From NCBI GenBank assembly GCA_965223305.1, contig CBDCWT010000083.1, positions 45,074 to 109,073 on the forward strand: a stretch of 64,000 nucleotides of DNA. The letters run 5' to 3'. Below are positions 42,390 to 51,621 of the stretch, one piece after another; within the stretch, counting starts at the first letter, position 1; the number at the start of each line of letters is the position of its first letter. The notes under the pieces are model-generated. The model had not been told where the DNA came from, did no database searches, and saw only the letters and a program-made list of their open reading frames with translations. A program made the translations under genes and the position numbers. This stretch comes from CBDCWT01 sp965223305 (GTDB taxonomy: Bacteria > Planctomycetota > Planctomycetia > Pirellulales > Pirellulaceae).

Positions 42390-42414
42390 AAGTCATTTCT
42401 GATAAACGACTTAT
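42388..42414. promoter_or_regulatory. Inverted repeat at the start of the minus-strand cluster
   Basis: ATAAGTC (42388-42394) and GACTTAT (42408-42414) are a 7-bp inverted repeat with 13-bp spacing around the start codon region of the 69-residue gene. A repressor such as the HTH protein of the same operon could bind it. Low certainty. Confidence 0.3.
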
Positions 42415-42692
42415 AGTCAACATGACTTCCTCTGGATTGTCAAGCGTCGGTGATGTTCGTTCCGAGTTCGGGACGATGGATGTTCCGATTTCGGAGCGAG
42501 CCAACAAACCCACCATATCATTCCACGCAAGGACGACCGCCTTCTGTGGGAGGTCGCAGAACCAGTCATCAACAAGAGCCAAACGCCTCTCGATGCAACG
42601 TACTGGCATGTCGCCGGTTATCAGTAATGTACTGAAGAGCCGGAAAAGACGCCATTCAAAACCAGCGAGCAGGCATGGCGTAGGAGTGACCA

Positions 42693-43043
42693 GTGAAGAA
42701 CGAACAGATTACGAGAACGACAAAAGGCGATTTCGCCGCTCACAACGATCCGAGAATGGTGCCTGTCTCAGTGTTTGTACAAATCTTTGCGAGGGGCATC
42801 ATCGCTGGCCTCGTGCTCGCTGTAGTTCTGGCGATCACGGCTTTCGCAATTGTGAAAGCGAATCAGGCCGTGTCGCCTGGCATCCCTGCCCCTGGTCCCG
42901 GTGCTGTTGAGCCTGAGCCACTCGATCCCGACAACACCGAACCCATCCCCAACGGCCTTCCTACCAACGATCCACTCGTGATCGAGCACGAAGTTGGCGG
43001 GCGCGGACTCCAGCCGGAACGACCGGGAGACGGCTTGAACTGA
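42693..43043 (+). CDS. Single-pass membrane protein with proline-rich tail
   Basis: 116 residues from a GTG at 42693 with TAGGAG 7 bp upstream. One transmembrane helix (IIAGLVLAVVLAITAFAIV) is followed by a Pro/Glu/Asp-rich extracytoplasmic segment. No family is recognised. It is the first gene of the plus-strand mobilisation side and lies just before a gene interrupted by the second ISKra4-like copy. Confidence 0.55.
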   Translation: MKNEQITRTTKGDFAAHNDPRMVPVSVFVQIFARGIIAGLVLAVVLAITAFAIVKANQAVSPGIPAPGPGAVEPEPLDPDNTEPIPNGLPTNDPLVIEHEVGGRGLQPERPGDGLN

Positions 43044-43134
43044 AGTAGATGAACGCGAATCGACCCATAAGAATCACCCCCCGCCCTCATTGGAGACCAC
43101 ACAAATGAAACTCGATATTCACATCACTGGCATT

Positions 43135-44806
43135 GGGTGCGATCCGGCTGGGGCGCAATTATGCGGCTATTTGTGCTTCGTTTCTGTGGTTCGCAGCGTA
43201 AGTTGCAGGCAGTTCCTTTTCAAGCTGCTTGAGCGCATGGCAGTATGCTTGGTCCCAGATTCCGCTTAGCAGAATGACTCGTAGCGACAATATGCGTACT
43301 GCGCCGTCCCGGCTCCATCTCATGCCGGAGAGTTTTAATCGCTGCGTGAAGATGATCTTGCACGCCGCTTCAGTGATGCCGCTCCCGATGGGAATGTGTC
43401 GGTTGCGTAGTTCGGCGTACTGCATCCATTTGGTTCGGCGGCGGATGTAATTGAGTGCTCGTGTCAGCTTCTCTTTCCTCTGTTTCCCCAGTTTTCTGCA
43501 GGCAGCGTGTGTTCCCGCCGAATGCAGCACCCGCTTGGGCCCATTGGGTTTCTCCTTGAGTATTCGCAGCATGCGTCTCGCCCAAGTGTGGTAGCGCCAG
43601 CTCTTTTTCCCGAAGAGAGCTTCGGAGATGGTCCAAATTCGCTCCGCCGCATGGTAGTAGTCCACAACACGTTCCCAGTTTAGCGGTTTGCCAGTGCGAG
43701 GGTGCTTCATTTTTCGCAGCACATCCTCGAAGTAACTGCTTTCGTTGCCTCCCGAATCGGCGATGTAAGCGAGTGTTGGCATTGGACCTTCCCATTGTTC
43801 AAGGAGGTTGGTCAGCAGGGCGCTCATCATTTGACTCATGGTCGCTTGGCCAAGCTCCGGACAGTGAGCCAAGTAGACCGTAAGCAGTCGCTTGCCAGCT
43901 CGGTCGAAAACTGTCACGGTTGCGGCTGTCGCGACCTCCCAGAAGCTGTGCCGGTTTTCACACGTCGTGACGCCATCGCGTCCCACGGCGAGTACTGGCT
44001 TGCGATTCCCACGGCTGTTCCTCGCTTCCTCCAGTGCTGTCAAAAGGGCATTCACCTGCAAAGGTTGCCGATGCTCTGTCAGCAACGGACTCAATTCGGA
44101 CACGAACTTGCGAAATCGTCCCGCGCCGATGGTGACGCCATGTTCTTCCCGCAGCCAAGTGATTGACTGCTGCTGGGGCGACTGTGCTGCATGCTTTCCG
44201 ATCTTCGTGCCCAGCGCGGGTGTTACGCCTTCCATCAGCCCAAGCCGAAGTTCCAGCGGGAAAATGCCGGGCTCAGCGACCTGCTTCGCTTCCCAACATC
44301 GGTAACCGAACCGTTTCAGGCAAACGTTGCCAAACAGCGTTGAGACGTGCTGGTTTCGTGTTTTCTTGCGACGCCGAGTGTAGCCCAACCCTTTGTAGGT
44401 GACCTCCTCACCCGGTTCAGTCGCTCGCTCGAGGCCGTTGATCGTTTGCTCCAAAATAACGCGGGCGAATTCTCGAACTTGGTCTGCAAGTGACTCTTCG
44501 AACTCCTTGAACGTCGTTGGCGTGACCGACGACTCCAGAGCTCCCGCAAGCTTCACGAACACATCGCGAAAAATGTTCCACGCCTGATCGACCAACGCGG
44601 CTGCTTTAGTGCTTGCTTTGCACGACGACGAAGAGATAGACTGAGCCATCCTGGCGCTCCTTCCTGGGTTTGTAGTTGCACAACCACATTTTCAGGAAGG
44701 GCGCCTTTTTCGCCTACACCAATTCTCTCACACCCACCTTGCGCCAGTTCCACCGCAAATCAGCCCAAAATCGCCCGGGAAACAGCGCCCCAGCCGGATC
44801 GCACCC
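43135..44806 (-). mobile_element. ISKra4-like insertion sequence, copy 2
   Basis: The same ends and gene as copy 1, flanked by the 8-bp duplication CTGGCATT (43127-43134 and 44807-44814). With copy 1 it brackets a 3.9-kb segment holding the integrase and the membrane/HTH cluster, in direct orientation. Confidence 0.92.
43159..44649 (-). CDS. ISKra4-like transposase, copy 2
   Basis: 496 residues, nearly identical to copy 1, with the same catalytic blocks (AVGRDGVTTC, YIADSGGNESSYF, SGITEAACK, RLKLSGMRWS). In the C-terminal block it has IPIGSGITEAA where copy 1 has IPIASGITEAA; the Gly form is the usual one in the family. It appears intact. Confidence 0.85.
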   Translation of the reverse strand: MAQSISSSSCKASTKAAALVDQAWNIFRDVFVKLAGALESSVTPTTFKEFEESLADQVREFARVILEQTINGLERATEPGEEVTYKGLGYTRRRKKTRNQHVSTLFGNVCLKRFGYRCWEAKQVAEPGIFPLELRLGLMEGVTPALGTKIGKHAAQSPQQQSITWLREEHGVTIGAGRFRKFVSELSPLLTEHRQPLQVNALLTALEEARNSRGNRKPVLAVGRDGVTTCENRHSFWEVATAATVTVFDRAGKRLLTVYLAHCPELGQATMSQMMSALLTNLLEQWEGPMPTLAYIADSGGNESSYFEDVLRKMKHPRTGKPLNWERVVDYYHAAERIWTISEALFGKKSWRYHTWARRMLRILKEKPNGPKRVLHSAGTHAACRKLGKQRKEKLTRALNYIRRRTKWMQYAELRNRHIPIGSGITEAACKIIFTQRLKLSGMRWSRDGAVRILSLRVILLSGIWDQAYCHALKQLEKELPATYAANHRNEAQIAA

Positions 44807-45181
44807 CTGGCATTCAAGAAGATGCCACGTGCGATTACTGCAACAAGAACGGAACGGCTTTCGTGCTGACTTGCAACGGCAGTGCCCCGATGCACGTCCT
44901 CACGAGCCAGTTCCCTCAGTACGTCCGCTTTGAAGAAACCCGTCTGAAGAAGAATGGCGTTGGCAAGCGGCCGGAAGCGGATCAGAAGGTTTAGCCGCTG
45001 CGATGTCGAGACCACGGCCCGGAGCGGGTGCCGGGCCAGACTCACGCCATTTCGGCAAACGATACACACGTTGAAGTCTTCTCAACGATGGCGGTCACCG
45101 GAGTGACTGTCGCCGAGGACGCTCTTCGTGCGTGATTCCGTCGCCTGCATTTGCTGGCGAGGTTTATTTCCCCCGATCGTT

Positions 45182-45502
45182 ATGGAGAACAAAACCCTCA
45201 AGTACCTGCTCGCTGAATTGCGTCATTTGTCATGGACGTGTTTTCGCCTGGGCGAACACCTCGTTCTCAGCCTCGCCGCCGTTCCGGTGTTTGTGATTGC
45301 AATCCTGCGATCACTTCTGAGGTTGAGCGTCGTCACCTATCTCTGGATTGGTGAAATCGTCTGTCGCGGATTCCGTTACCTCTGGCAACGCAAGTTCAGC
45401 AGTCGTCCAGCACGACGAGAAAGCGGCATTCCTACTGCCGCTTTCGATTGGGCGGTCATCTCGACCGTCACCGCATTGTTGTTGCTGAACAGTCTGGTCT
45501 AA
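45182..45502 (+). CDS. Small membrane protein
   Basis: 106 residues from ATG 45182 (an upstream in-frame start at 45128 has no clear ribosome site). Two or three hydrophobic segments are visible (LVLSLAAVPVFVIAIL, VVTYLWIGEIVC, AVISTVTALLLLNSLV) with basic stretches between. No family recognised. It heads the mobilisation module. Confidence 0.5.
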   Translation: MENKTLKYLLAELRHLSWTCFRLGEHLVLSLAAVPVFVIAILRSLLRLSVVTYLWIGEIVCRGFRYLWQRKFSSRPARRESGIPTAAFDWAVISTVTALLLLNSLV

Positions 45503-45536
45503 GAGAGTTCGGGGACAAGGATAACACGCAGCATTG

Positions 45537-45677
45537 ATGCCGCGCAAGTCCACAGTTTCGTTTCGAGTGTCGGTCAAAGACCGAATCCTCAACAACACGA
45601 AGCCACCCCAGATTCAGAAGGCGCTCCGGAGCCTTCTGAATCACTCTTCTGCGGAAGAATGCGGCGCGGCTTCATAG
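45537..45677 (+). CDS. Possible 46-residue protein
   Basis: A short frame (MPRKSTVSFRVSVKDRILNN, then a basic helix-like region) lies between the membrane protein and the protease and ends 8 bp before the protease start. A hairpin (CAGAAGGC ... GCCTTCTG, 45617-45640) lies inside it, so the stretch could instead be a non-coding intergenic hairpin. Confidence 0.25.
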   Translation: MPRKSTVSFRVSVKDRILNNTKPPQIQKALRSLLNHSSAEECGAAS

Positions 45678-45685
45678 GAACCACC

Positions 45686-46489
45686 ATGAAGCCGATCACG
45701 TTGATTTTCGCCCTCTTACCTTCCGTTGCACTCGCTCAGGGGCCTGCCGTTTCGGATCGAAACGCTGCGGTCGCGTTACAGGAACGGTGCTTCGATGCCT
45801 TCGTACGTGTCAGGTCGATTGGAAACGGCACGGGTAGCGGTGTCTTTATTCACTCCGAAGCAAGCGACGGCGAATACGACAACTACGTCCTTACCGCCTA
45901 TCACGTTGTTGACGATGGACACGAGGCAGGAATTGCCATCGACACGGTAAACTCCGCTCAACACGGTCGCTTTATTGACTCCTTTGATGCTGAACTTGTG
46001 TCGTTTGACGAAGACGCTGATGTCGCCGTCCTCAAGGTTCGTATGCCTGCTCGCGTTACGACGTTGAAGTTGGCGACGGCACGTGAATCAACTCCGGCAA
46101 ACAGCCCTGTACTTACCATCGGCTGCTCAAATGCGGCTTACCCAACCGTTTGGTCCGACACGCTGAGAGGTACGACCAACAAGCTGTCCGCTGCCGATTG
46201 GCAAGCCGAAAAAGAGCCAATTCCGGGACGTAGCGGCGGTCCACTGATCTGCGTCAATGTCGGCAGTTCAGATTATAGCCGCGTTTTGGGCGTTTGCATC
46301 CGCATCAATCCGGACGGAACGGGCATCTACAGCGATCTGGAGGCCACGCGTTCGGTTGTTGAGTCCGCCGGTCTGCCGAGCCATGTCGTCAACGGGCATG
46401 ATCCCATCCCTTCGCCGAGAGTCCTGTACTGGTTGGTTTTCAAACTCGCCATCGCAGTGATTGCTCAGGCCACAGTACGTGTGAGGTAG
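45686..46489 (+). CDS. Secreted trypsin-like serine protease
   Basis: About 267 residues from ATG 45686, whose first 17 or so residues form a signal peptide (MKPITLIFALLPSVALAQ). The catalytic triad of the trypsin/HtrA fold is visible: His in LTAYHVVDDG (~72), Asp in DEDADVAVLKV (~111), Ser in PGRSGGPLICV (~182). A C-terminal hydrophobic helix (VLYWLVFKLAIAVIAQATV) may anchor it in the membrane. No PDZ domain follows. It is in a tight row with membrane proteins and the TraG-like gene, suggesting a role in the envelope part of the mobilisation machinery. Confidence 0.8.
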   Translation: MKPITLIFALLPSVALAQGPAVSDRNAAVALQERCFDAFVRVRSIGNGTGSGVFIHSEASDGEYDNYVLTAYHVVDDGHEAGIAIDTVNSAQHGRFIDSFDAELVSFDEDADVAVLKVRMPARVTTLKLATARESTPANSPVLTIGCSNAAYPTVWSDTLRGTTNKLSAADWQAEKEPIPGRSGGPLICVNVGSSDYSRVLGVCIRINPDGTGIYSDLEATRSVVESAGLPSHVVNGHDPIPSPRVLYWLVFKLAIAVIAQATVRVR

Positions 46490-46491
46490 CA

Positions 46492-46860
46492 ATGTCCCAC
46501 GGCAACAAAACAACCGAATACGCCTGGTTCTTGGCGGGTTATTGCGTCTTTGAAATCGCTCTTGCAACCGTTCTCGCCATCTTCGGCGTGGATTGGATTC
46601 GGAGCCTGCCCTGGTTCATGGCGCTGATAATTCTTGTCGGCGTGCCGCTTCTGAATGCATACGCCGCCGCGCTCTTCCTTGCTGTAATTACCGCCGTCGA
46701 TGACTTGCCGTGGATCGATGCAATTCTGATTACGGCTGCCGTCATTGCGATTCCCGTTCTTCCTTCGGCGTCCAATCTCGACGTTGTCATTCCAGAAGCC
46801 GCACTGATCCTGTCCTTAGCGGTGCGGATTGGGATTCGGATAGCAGAGCAAGGAAGCTGA
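46492..46860 (+). CDS. Small multi-pass membrane protein of the mobilisation module
   Basis: 122 residues starting 2 bp after the protease stop. Three to four hydrophobic helices (FLAGYCVFEIALATVLAIFG, FMALIILVGVPLLNAYAAAL, ILITAAVIAIPVLP) cover most of the chain. No family is recognised. The next gene starts 1 bp after the stop. Confidence 0.6.
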   Translation: MSHGNKTTEYAWFLAGYCVFEIALATVLAIFGVDWIRSLPWFMALIILVGVPLLNAYAAALFLAVITAVDDLPWIDAILITAAVIAIPVLPSASNLDVVIPEAALILSLAVRIGIRIAEQGS

Positions 46861-46861
46861 T

Positions 46862-47722
46862 ATGCCCAGGTTCGATCAGTCACCATCCACGGCACCAGCC
46901 ACGATCCGCGAGCGATTCGAGTGGTTGCTGCGATTGAGCATTCCGCTGGTCATCGGCGGATACGTTCAGCTGCGGATTCTCCGTTCGCTTTCAAACAACG
47001 ACCTCTCGCCGTGGCAGCCGTTCGAGTGGTCCAAGATCATTCGCGGGGACTTCGATTCGCTCGACATCGACCTGCTCGCCCACAACATGCTCTCGCTTAA
47101 TGTCTTGACGAAGGGCGTCGCATCAATGCTTGTGCTTGTCGGTTCACTGTATTTTGCCGACTACGCAACGACTGGCCGGAGACGGGGCTGGCAAGTCCTC
47201 GCATCACCCATTGGCAAATCAGTTCGTCGGCGACTGCGTTTCTGGCTTCTTTTGTGGGGACTATATGTCGCCGCGATAGCGACGACGTTTGCGGTGATAA
47301 TCTCTGGAGCGGCGACACTTATTGCTGCATTTCGGCTTCTTATGATCGGCCACGCTCTGATCACGATTGCGCTCGTCGTCGCAAATGATGGCTTCGAGGG
47401 ATTCCTTCAGTTACTTCCGGAACTACGAATCCGCCGTGAGCAGCGACGTAGGAATCGCGATCGGCGCAGACGCGAACGACGTGAACGCCTACGCCGAGAA
47501 GAAGAGGAAGCCAGGCGTCGTGAGGAAGCGTTGCGGGAAAGACAGGAAGAGATAGCGCGGCTGCGAATGTCTTGCAACCAGATTGAGCAGGAAATCGGCG
47601 AACTTACCAACTCCGATGAACCGGAAGACGTCGTCTCCCAGCAGATCGGCGAACTGAATGCCGAGCATGCTGATTTGATCCAACAGATTCAACAACTGCA
47701 ATCACCAGGAGGTGTTTCATGA
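46862..47722 (+). CDS. Membrane protein with charged coiled-coil tail
   Basis: 286 residues. Four or five transmembrane helices (LLRLSIPLVIGGYVQL, ASMLVLVGSLYFADYA, FWLLLWGLYVAAIATTF, ALITIALVVAND) are followed from ~residue 185 by a strongly charged Arg/Glu coiled coil (RRRRERRERLRREEEEARRR) and an acidic helical end. The stop overlaps the start of the coupling-protein gene (ATGA). It may anchor the coupling ATPase or form the envelope platform. Confidence 0.6.
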   Translation: MPRFDQSPSTAPATIRERFEWLLRLSIPLVIGGYVQLRILRSLSNNDLSPWQPFEWSKIIRGDFDSLDIDLLAHNMLSLNVLTKGVASMLVLVGSLYFADYATTGRRRGWQVLASPIGKSVRRRLRFWLLLWGLYVAAIATTFAVIISGAATLIAAFRLLMIGHALITIALVVANDGFEGFLQLLPELRIRREQRRRNRDRRRRERRERLRREEEEARRREEALRERQEEIARLRMSCNQIEQEIGELTNSDEPEDVVSQQIGELNAEHADLIQQIQQLQSPGGVS

Positions 47723-50274
47723 GATTCCTTACGAAGGTCAAACGCTTCATTTCCACGTTGTGGACTGGAGGCGGAACCGCGCTCCCGGCTCTCAAACAGT
47801 CGCGATGCCTCATTGTGAATCACAGCGGTGTAAGCGACTGGCGGCAACGCAAGCATCACATCGGCTTTACAGAGCAAGATGGTGCCATCGAGCCGGTTTA
47901 CATAGCCGCGATTGCGCTCTGCACGCACATTTCCACCATCGGTCGCACCGGCGTGGGCAAGACCAAATTCATGATCTTGCTGGCCCTCGACTACATCCGC
48001 TGGGGCTGGGGCATGCTCGTGTGCGATCCGAAAGGCTCTGCTGTCGATGAGATTCTGGCCAACGTGGTTGCTCACGTTCGGAAGACACGTTGCGACGCAA
48101 TGCTCCGGCGGATCATTCTGATTGAATTGACACCGGATAATGTTCCGTCCATCTCTGCGTTGAAATGGAACGGCGATGCTGCCGAGAAAATCCTCCACAC
48201 CGACAACGCGCTCCGCAGCTTTTTTTCCAAGCGAGCGGATGTGATTCTGAACATCCTGTTTCGAGTGATGGGCGATAAGGAAGAAGGGAGTCCCCGCATC
48301 AAACGACTGCTGCGCGCAGTCTTTCAAGCGGTCGGCATCGCGGGCCTCGATCTTGTTGCCAGCCTGACGCTTCTTGATCCGTTTGCACGGCATCACAAGG
48401 AAGTCTGGGAGGCGTGCAAGGCGACCGGAAAGCTACCCGATGAAGTTGTGTCCGATCTTGAGATGATCCACGCGTTGAAGCGCCCACAAGACGTGTTCGC
48501 TCAGATCGAAGGGCCAATCAACAGACTTCGGTCGCTTCTCTCACCGCTTGTGAAAGCTGCGTTCAGCGAATCCGTTGATGCAATCGACTTTGGGGACGCG
48601 ATTCGGCAGCGCAAGGTGATTCTTGTCAATGCCCGCGAAACGGCCTTTCTTTCGCGAGATCAAACGCTTTCGCTCGTTTCAATTGTCCTTCATTCCGTCA
48701 TCGAAGCTCGTTTCTCCGAGAGCGATGCAGCGCTTGCCAAACAGCCTCCCTTTCCAATTCTTGTTGATGAAGCGGCAGACGTATTCGGTCCTGATTGCGA
48801 ACGAGTCCTGCGAAAAGGGCGTTCGTTAAGACAACCGCTTGGTCTGTTCACCCAGAACTTCGGAGCATACAGGCACGAAAACGAGGACTACACCGAAACT
48901 GTGGCGAACGAGTGTGGAATCACCGCATGCTTCCAATCCAAGACACCAACGCCGGAAATCCTGAACACCCTTCTCCACGGCCGCATCGATTTCACCAAGG
49001 CGTCGCGCGTTGTTGATCGACCTGATGGGTTCGATTTCGTTGCCTTACCGAGTTTCAGCCGGTCACGTGGCTCGTCGACGGCGCTGTCCTCAACAACCGG
49101 CGTGACTGCTTCGGCTATGCGGACCGTTACGGTCGCCGAATCAGATTCGCAGGAAATTGGTAATGCGCTCGGTATTGAGAATCGCCACGATCGACGCGAG
49201 TCATTTGATGTTTCCCGATCCGCAAGTTCCGAACACTCGCAACGACGTTCGCGAGGACAATCGACTGAGTCATCACGCGAGTATTCAACGTCCGAGTCAA
49301 CTGAACAGCGTGAGGGAGAATCTACCGGTGAAGATGTCACCGCAGGCACGTCAAAGGGATTTAGAACGTCGAATTCGTCTCAGTCAGGATCAGCTGAACG
49401 CCGAACCAGCAGCGATCGCGTGATCAACGAAAGCGGTTACCGTCGCAATACGGATGGAACGGCCGACGGCTACGCGAATTCGTCCGAACAGGAGTCCCGC
49501 GACCATTCACTTGAATTGAGTCGGTCGTCCTCCTTCGAGCAAGGGACGTCAAGCGAAACATTCGAATCCAAAACGCGACGAACGCAACGAAGCCGAGAAA
49601 CGGCACACCGTCAAGGACACACCACATCGACTCGCAAGGGGCGAAGCCGCTCTGAATCCAACGAGTCCGGCATCGCCAGTCGCGATGAAACCGGCTTTCG
49701 GCTCTCACAATCAAGTGGCAATGCCGAGGCCATCTCCGAAGAACAGTCCATACGGCAAGGCCGCGGAAAGTCACGTGCAGTTGCGCACCAGACCGGCGGG
49801 AGTTGCTCTCAGTCGCATGGGATAACGATTGGTGCCAATGAGGGCGAGTCGGAAGGCTACAGTATCTCACCACTCGCGCGTCATCGCACAGAGATCGAAA
49901 TCCTCCCGCAACTCGACGAAGGCTTGGATGTTCAGCGTGAACGAATCGCCGCTGAACTCTCCACACTCGGCAATGCCGAGATGTTGTTCCGTGACGACAC
50001 GAATTGCCGAACGATTCGCGTAACAGTTCGCGAAGTCCGCTCGCCGTTTGCAACTGACGACGAGTATTTCGCAGCGATCGAACAGGCCCGCGTCCGGCTG
50101 CGTGAGATTCACGCCTTCATGCGAACGCCGGAACTCTCGCCGCAGGCGGACGAGCGGCGCCTTCAAAGTCAACTTGCGAAGCTGGCACAACAGCGACCAT
50201 CGCCGCTACCGCAATTGACGGACAGCGCTTCAATCGATGGTGAGCTGGACGGAAAGGGCGCTCCGTTTCATTAG
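47719..50274 (+). CDS. TraG/VirD4-like coupling ATPase with Ser/Arg-rich tail
   Basis: 851 residues. Walker A STIGRTGVGKTKFM (~residue 75), MLVCDPKGSAVDE after it, and Walker B FPILVDEAADVFGPD (~residue 350), with QPLGLFTQNFGAY as the sensor-like strand, give a VirD4/TraG-type motor that brings DNA to a secretion channel. There is no N-terminal membrane anchor, so the preceding membrane protein may supply it. Residues ~480-720 are a long low-complexity stretch rich in Ser, Arg, Glu and Thr, then a folded helical end (FAAIEQARVRLREIHAFM). The gene is translationally coupled to its neighbour. Confidence 0.78.
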   Translation: MRFLTKVKRFISTLWTGGGTALPALKQSRCLIVNHSGVSDWRQRKHHIGFTEQDGAIEPVYIAAIALCTHISTIGRTGVGKTKFMILLALDYIRWGWGMLVCDPKGSAVDEILANVVAHVRKTRCDAMLRRIILIELTPDNVPSISALKWNGDAAEKILHTDNALRSFFSKRADVILNILFRVMGDKEEGSPRIKRLLRAVFQAVGIAGLDLVASLTLLDPFARHHKEVWEACKATGKLPDEVVSDLEMIHALKRPQDVFAQIEGPINRLRSLLSPLVKAAFSESVDAIDFGDAIRQRKVILVNARETAFLSRDQTLSLVSIVLHSVIEARFSESDAALAKQPPFPILVDEAADVFGPDCERVLRKGRSLRQPLGLFTQNFGAYRHENEDYTETVANECGITACFQSKTPTPEILNTLLHGRIDFTKASRVVDRPDGFDFVALPSFSRSRGSSTALSSTTGVTASAMRTVTVAESDSQEIGNALGIENRHDRRESFDVSRSASSEHSQRRSRGQSTESSREYSTSESTEQREGESTGEDVTAGTSKGFRTSNSSQSGSAERRTSSDRVINESGYRRNTDGTADGYANSSEQESRDHSLELSRSSSFEQGTSSETFESKTRRTQRSRETAHRQGHTTSTRKGRSRSESNESGIASRDETGFRLSQSSGNAEAISEEQSIRQGRGKSRAVAHQTGGSCSQSHGITIGANEGESEGYSISPLARHRTEIEILPQLDEGLDVQRERIAAELSTLGNAEMLFRDDTNCRTIRVTVREVRSPFATDDEYFAAIEQARVRLREIHAFMRTPELSPQADERRLQSQLAKLAQQRPSPLPQLTDSASIDGELDGKGAPFH

Positions 50275-50282
50275 GTCTTTCC

Positions 50283-51167
50283 ATGCAGATACGACTACAA
50301 GAACGTGACATTGCGATCCTTCAGTTGCTCGGCCGCTACCAGGTCGTCGACTCGAAGGACTTGGAGCAGCGTTGTTTTCAAACCGGGGCGCGTGTCGCCC
50401 GCCGGCGGCTTGCGAAACTCGTATTGGCGGGTTTTGTCAAACGCTTCTCGGTTGGAGAGTATTTCTATGCCAACGGACGACAGCCTTACGTCTATGGCCT
50501 TACGGATCGCGGTGCCGAGTCGCTCGTTGTGGATTGCGACATCCCAAATCCAAGAATCGTCGGAGACGTATCGGCACAGTTTGTAGCCCATACGTTGCAA
50601 GTCAGTCGTTTCCTGATGCGACTCGACGAGAGCGCCGATGCAGCCGGATTTCGCAAAGTGGATTGGCGGCTTGAATACGACGCCACCGATGCATACAAGG
50701 CCGATCCAAACCCAAGAACCGCGTACCAGAATCGGTACATCTTGCATGAGACATTCGACCCACCAAAAAACAAACCGAACGCAAAGCCCTTTTCCTATCG
50801 ACCCGATGCCGCTTTCTTCCTGACCTACAGAGGCCACACGTTGCTCGGCTATTTGGAAGTTGATCGATCCACCGAGCCGTTGCGTGTCTTTGGACGGAAG
50901 ATGCCCGCATTCTCGCGTATGGTCGGCGAAGAACGGTTTCGCGGGCACTGGCCATCACTGAACGGCCAGCCGGTGACTGTCCGCTGCTACGTTACTACGA
51001 AGAGTCGCAGACGACTCCGTTCGATCGCTGAGTACGTCATGGCTCGCGGCTGTGCAAGTCCCATTCGCCTTGCATCGGCAAACGACTTAGACCGCAATCT
51101 GCTGCTCGATCCAATCTGGTCCACCGCCGATAAACCTGACGCGAAAGGATCGGTGCTCAATGGGTAG
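50283..51167 (+). CDS. Replication-relaxation family protein
   Basis: 294 residues starting 9 bp after the coupling ATPase. The winged-helix start (LQERDIAILQLLGRYQVVDS, ARRRLAKLVLAGFVKRF), LTDRGAESLV and HTLQVSRFLMRL match the replication-relaxation family. The middle has YRPDAAFFLTYRGHTLLGYLEVDR, where the D and E-V-D acidic residues resemble a nuclease-like core. Members lie beside TraG-like ATPases in plasmids and integrative elements and are thought to act in transfer or plasmid replication start. Confidence 0.8.
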   Translation: MQIRLQERDIAILQLLGRYQVVDSKDLEQRCFQTGARVARRRLAKLVLAGFVKRFSVGEYFYANGRQPYVYGLTDRGAESLVVDCDIPNPRIVGDVSAQFVAHTLQVSRFLMRLDESADAAGFRKVDWRLEYDATDAYKADPNPRTAYQNRYILHETFDPPKNKPNAKPFSYRPDAAFFLTYRGHTLLGYLEVDRSTEPLRVFGRKMPAFSRMVGEERFRGHWPSLNGQPVTVRCYVTTKSRRRLRSIAEYVMARGCASPIRLASANDLDRNLLLDPIWSTADKPDAKGSVLNG

Positions 51168-51621
51168 TCGCTCAATCTTTCTCTTGAGGCGAATCTGCTG
51201 TGGTTCGACGTGGTCCTCCAGTGACCATGCTTTCGGACCATGCTGTGCGTTGTTTGTTGAGCCTGTATGTGTAGTCCAGCCAACGAGTTCGGGTCGCCGG
51301 AGCTTTCCACTTCCTTCGGTCGTTTCAACCCCCGGCTCCACACAGCTGCCAGCAGGGTTTTCGGAGGGACGGCTCATCGACATATCGATTCACCGTCCTC
51401 CTTCTGAAGAATCAACGGTCCATTCATCGCTTCCAGTCATCTGTGTGGAGCCGGGGCTCCGCCCCTGGCGACCCCGTCCTCGCTTTCGATTCGGCTACAC
51501 CCGCGAATCTCAGCTGCGGTCGGCACTGCGTGCCGATGAACTCGTATTCCCACCCAACGAAACCGGTATGTGTGTTTGTCTCTGTTTGTGTTTGGCCCAT
51601 CGGAGGAGATTCGCCCGATGA
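51160..51621 (+). CDS. Possible hypothetical protein, overlapping start
   Basis: A 153-residue frame starts inside the last codons of the preceding gene and ends at 51621, overlapping the next start by 4 bp. The sequence is Ser/Pro/Arg-rich and of low complexity (PSVVSTPGSTQLPAGFSEG), with clustered Cys near the end, and has no recognisable domain. It may be a spurious frame over an intergenic stretch; nothing else is visible between 51168 and 51617. Confidence 0.25.
   Translation: MGSRSIFLLRRICCGSTWSSSDHAFGPCCALFVEPVCVVQPTSSGRRSFPLPSVVSTPGSTQLPAGFSEGRLIDISIHRPPSEESTVHSSLPVICVEPGLRPWRPRPRFRFGYTRESQLRSALRADELVFPPNETGMCVCLCLCLAHRRRFAR

Larger units (their letters stand above)
43105..44994 (+). 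pseudogene. Small zinc-ribbon gene interrupted by ISKra4-like copy 2
   Basis: Removing the insertion and one copy of the 8-bp duplication CTGGCATT joins ATG 43105 in frame to 44815-44994, giving a 60-codon protein: MKLDIHITGIQEDATCDYCN, then NGTAFVLTCNGSAPMHVL and a basic end. C-x2-C and a further Cys suggest a small zinc-binding protein. The clean in-frame join shows a recent insertion. The function is unknown. Confidence 0.7.
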
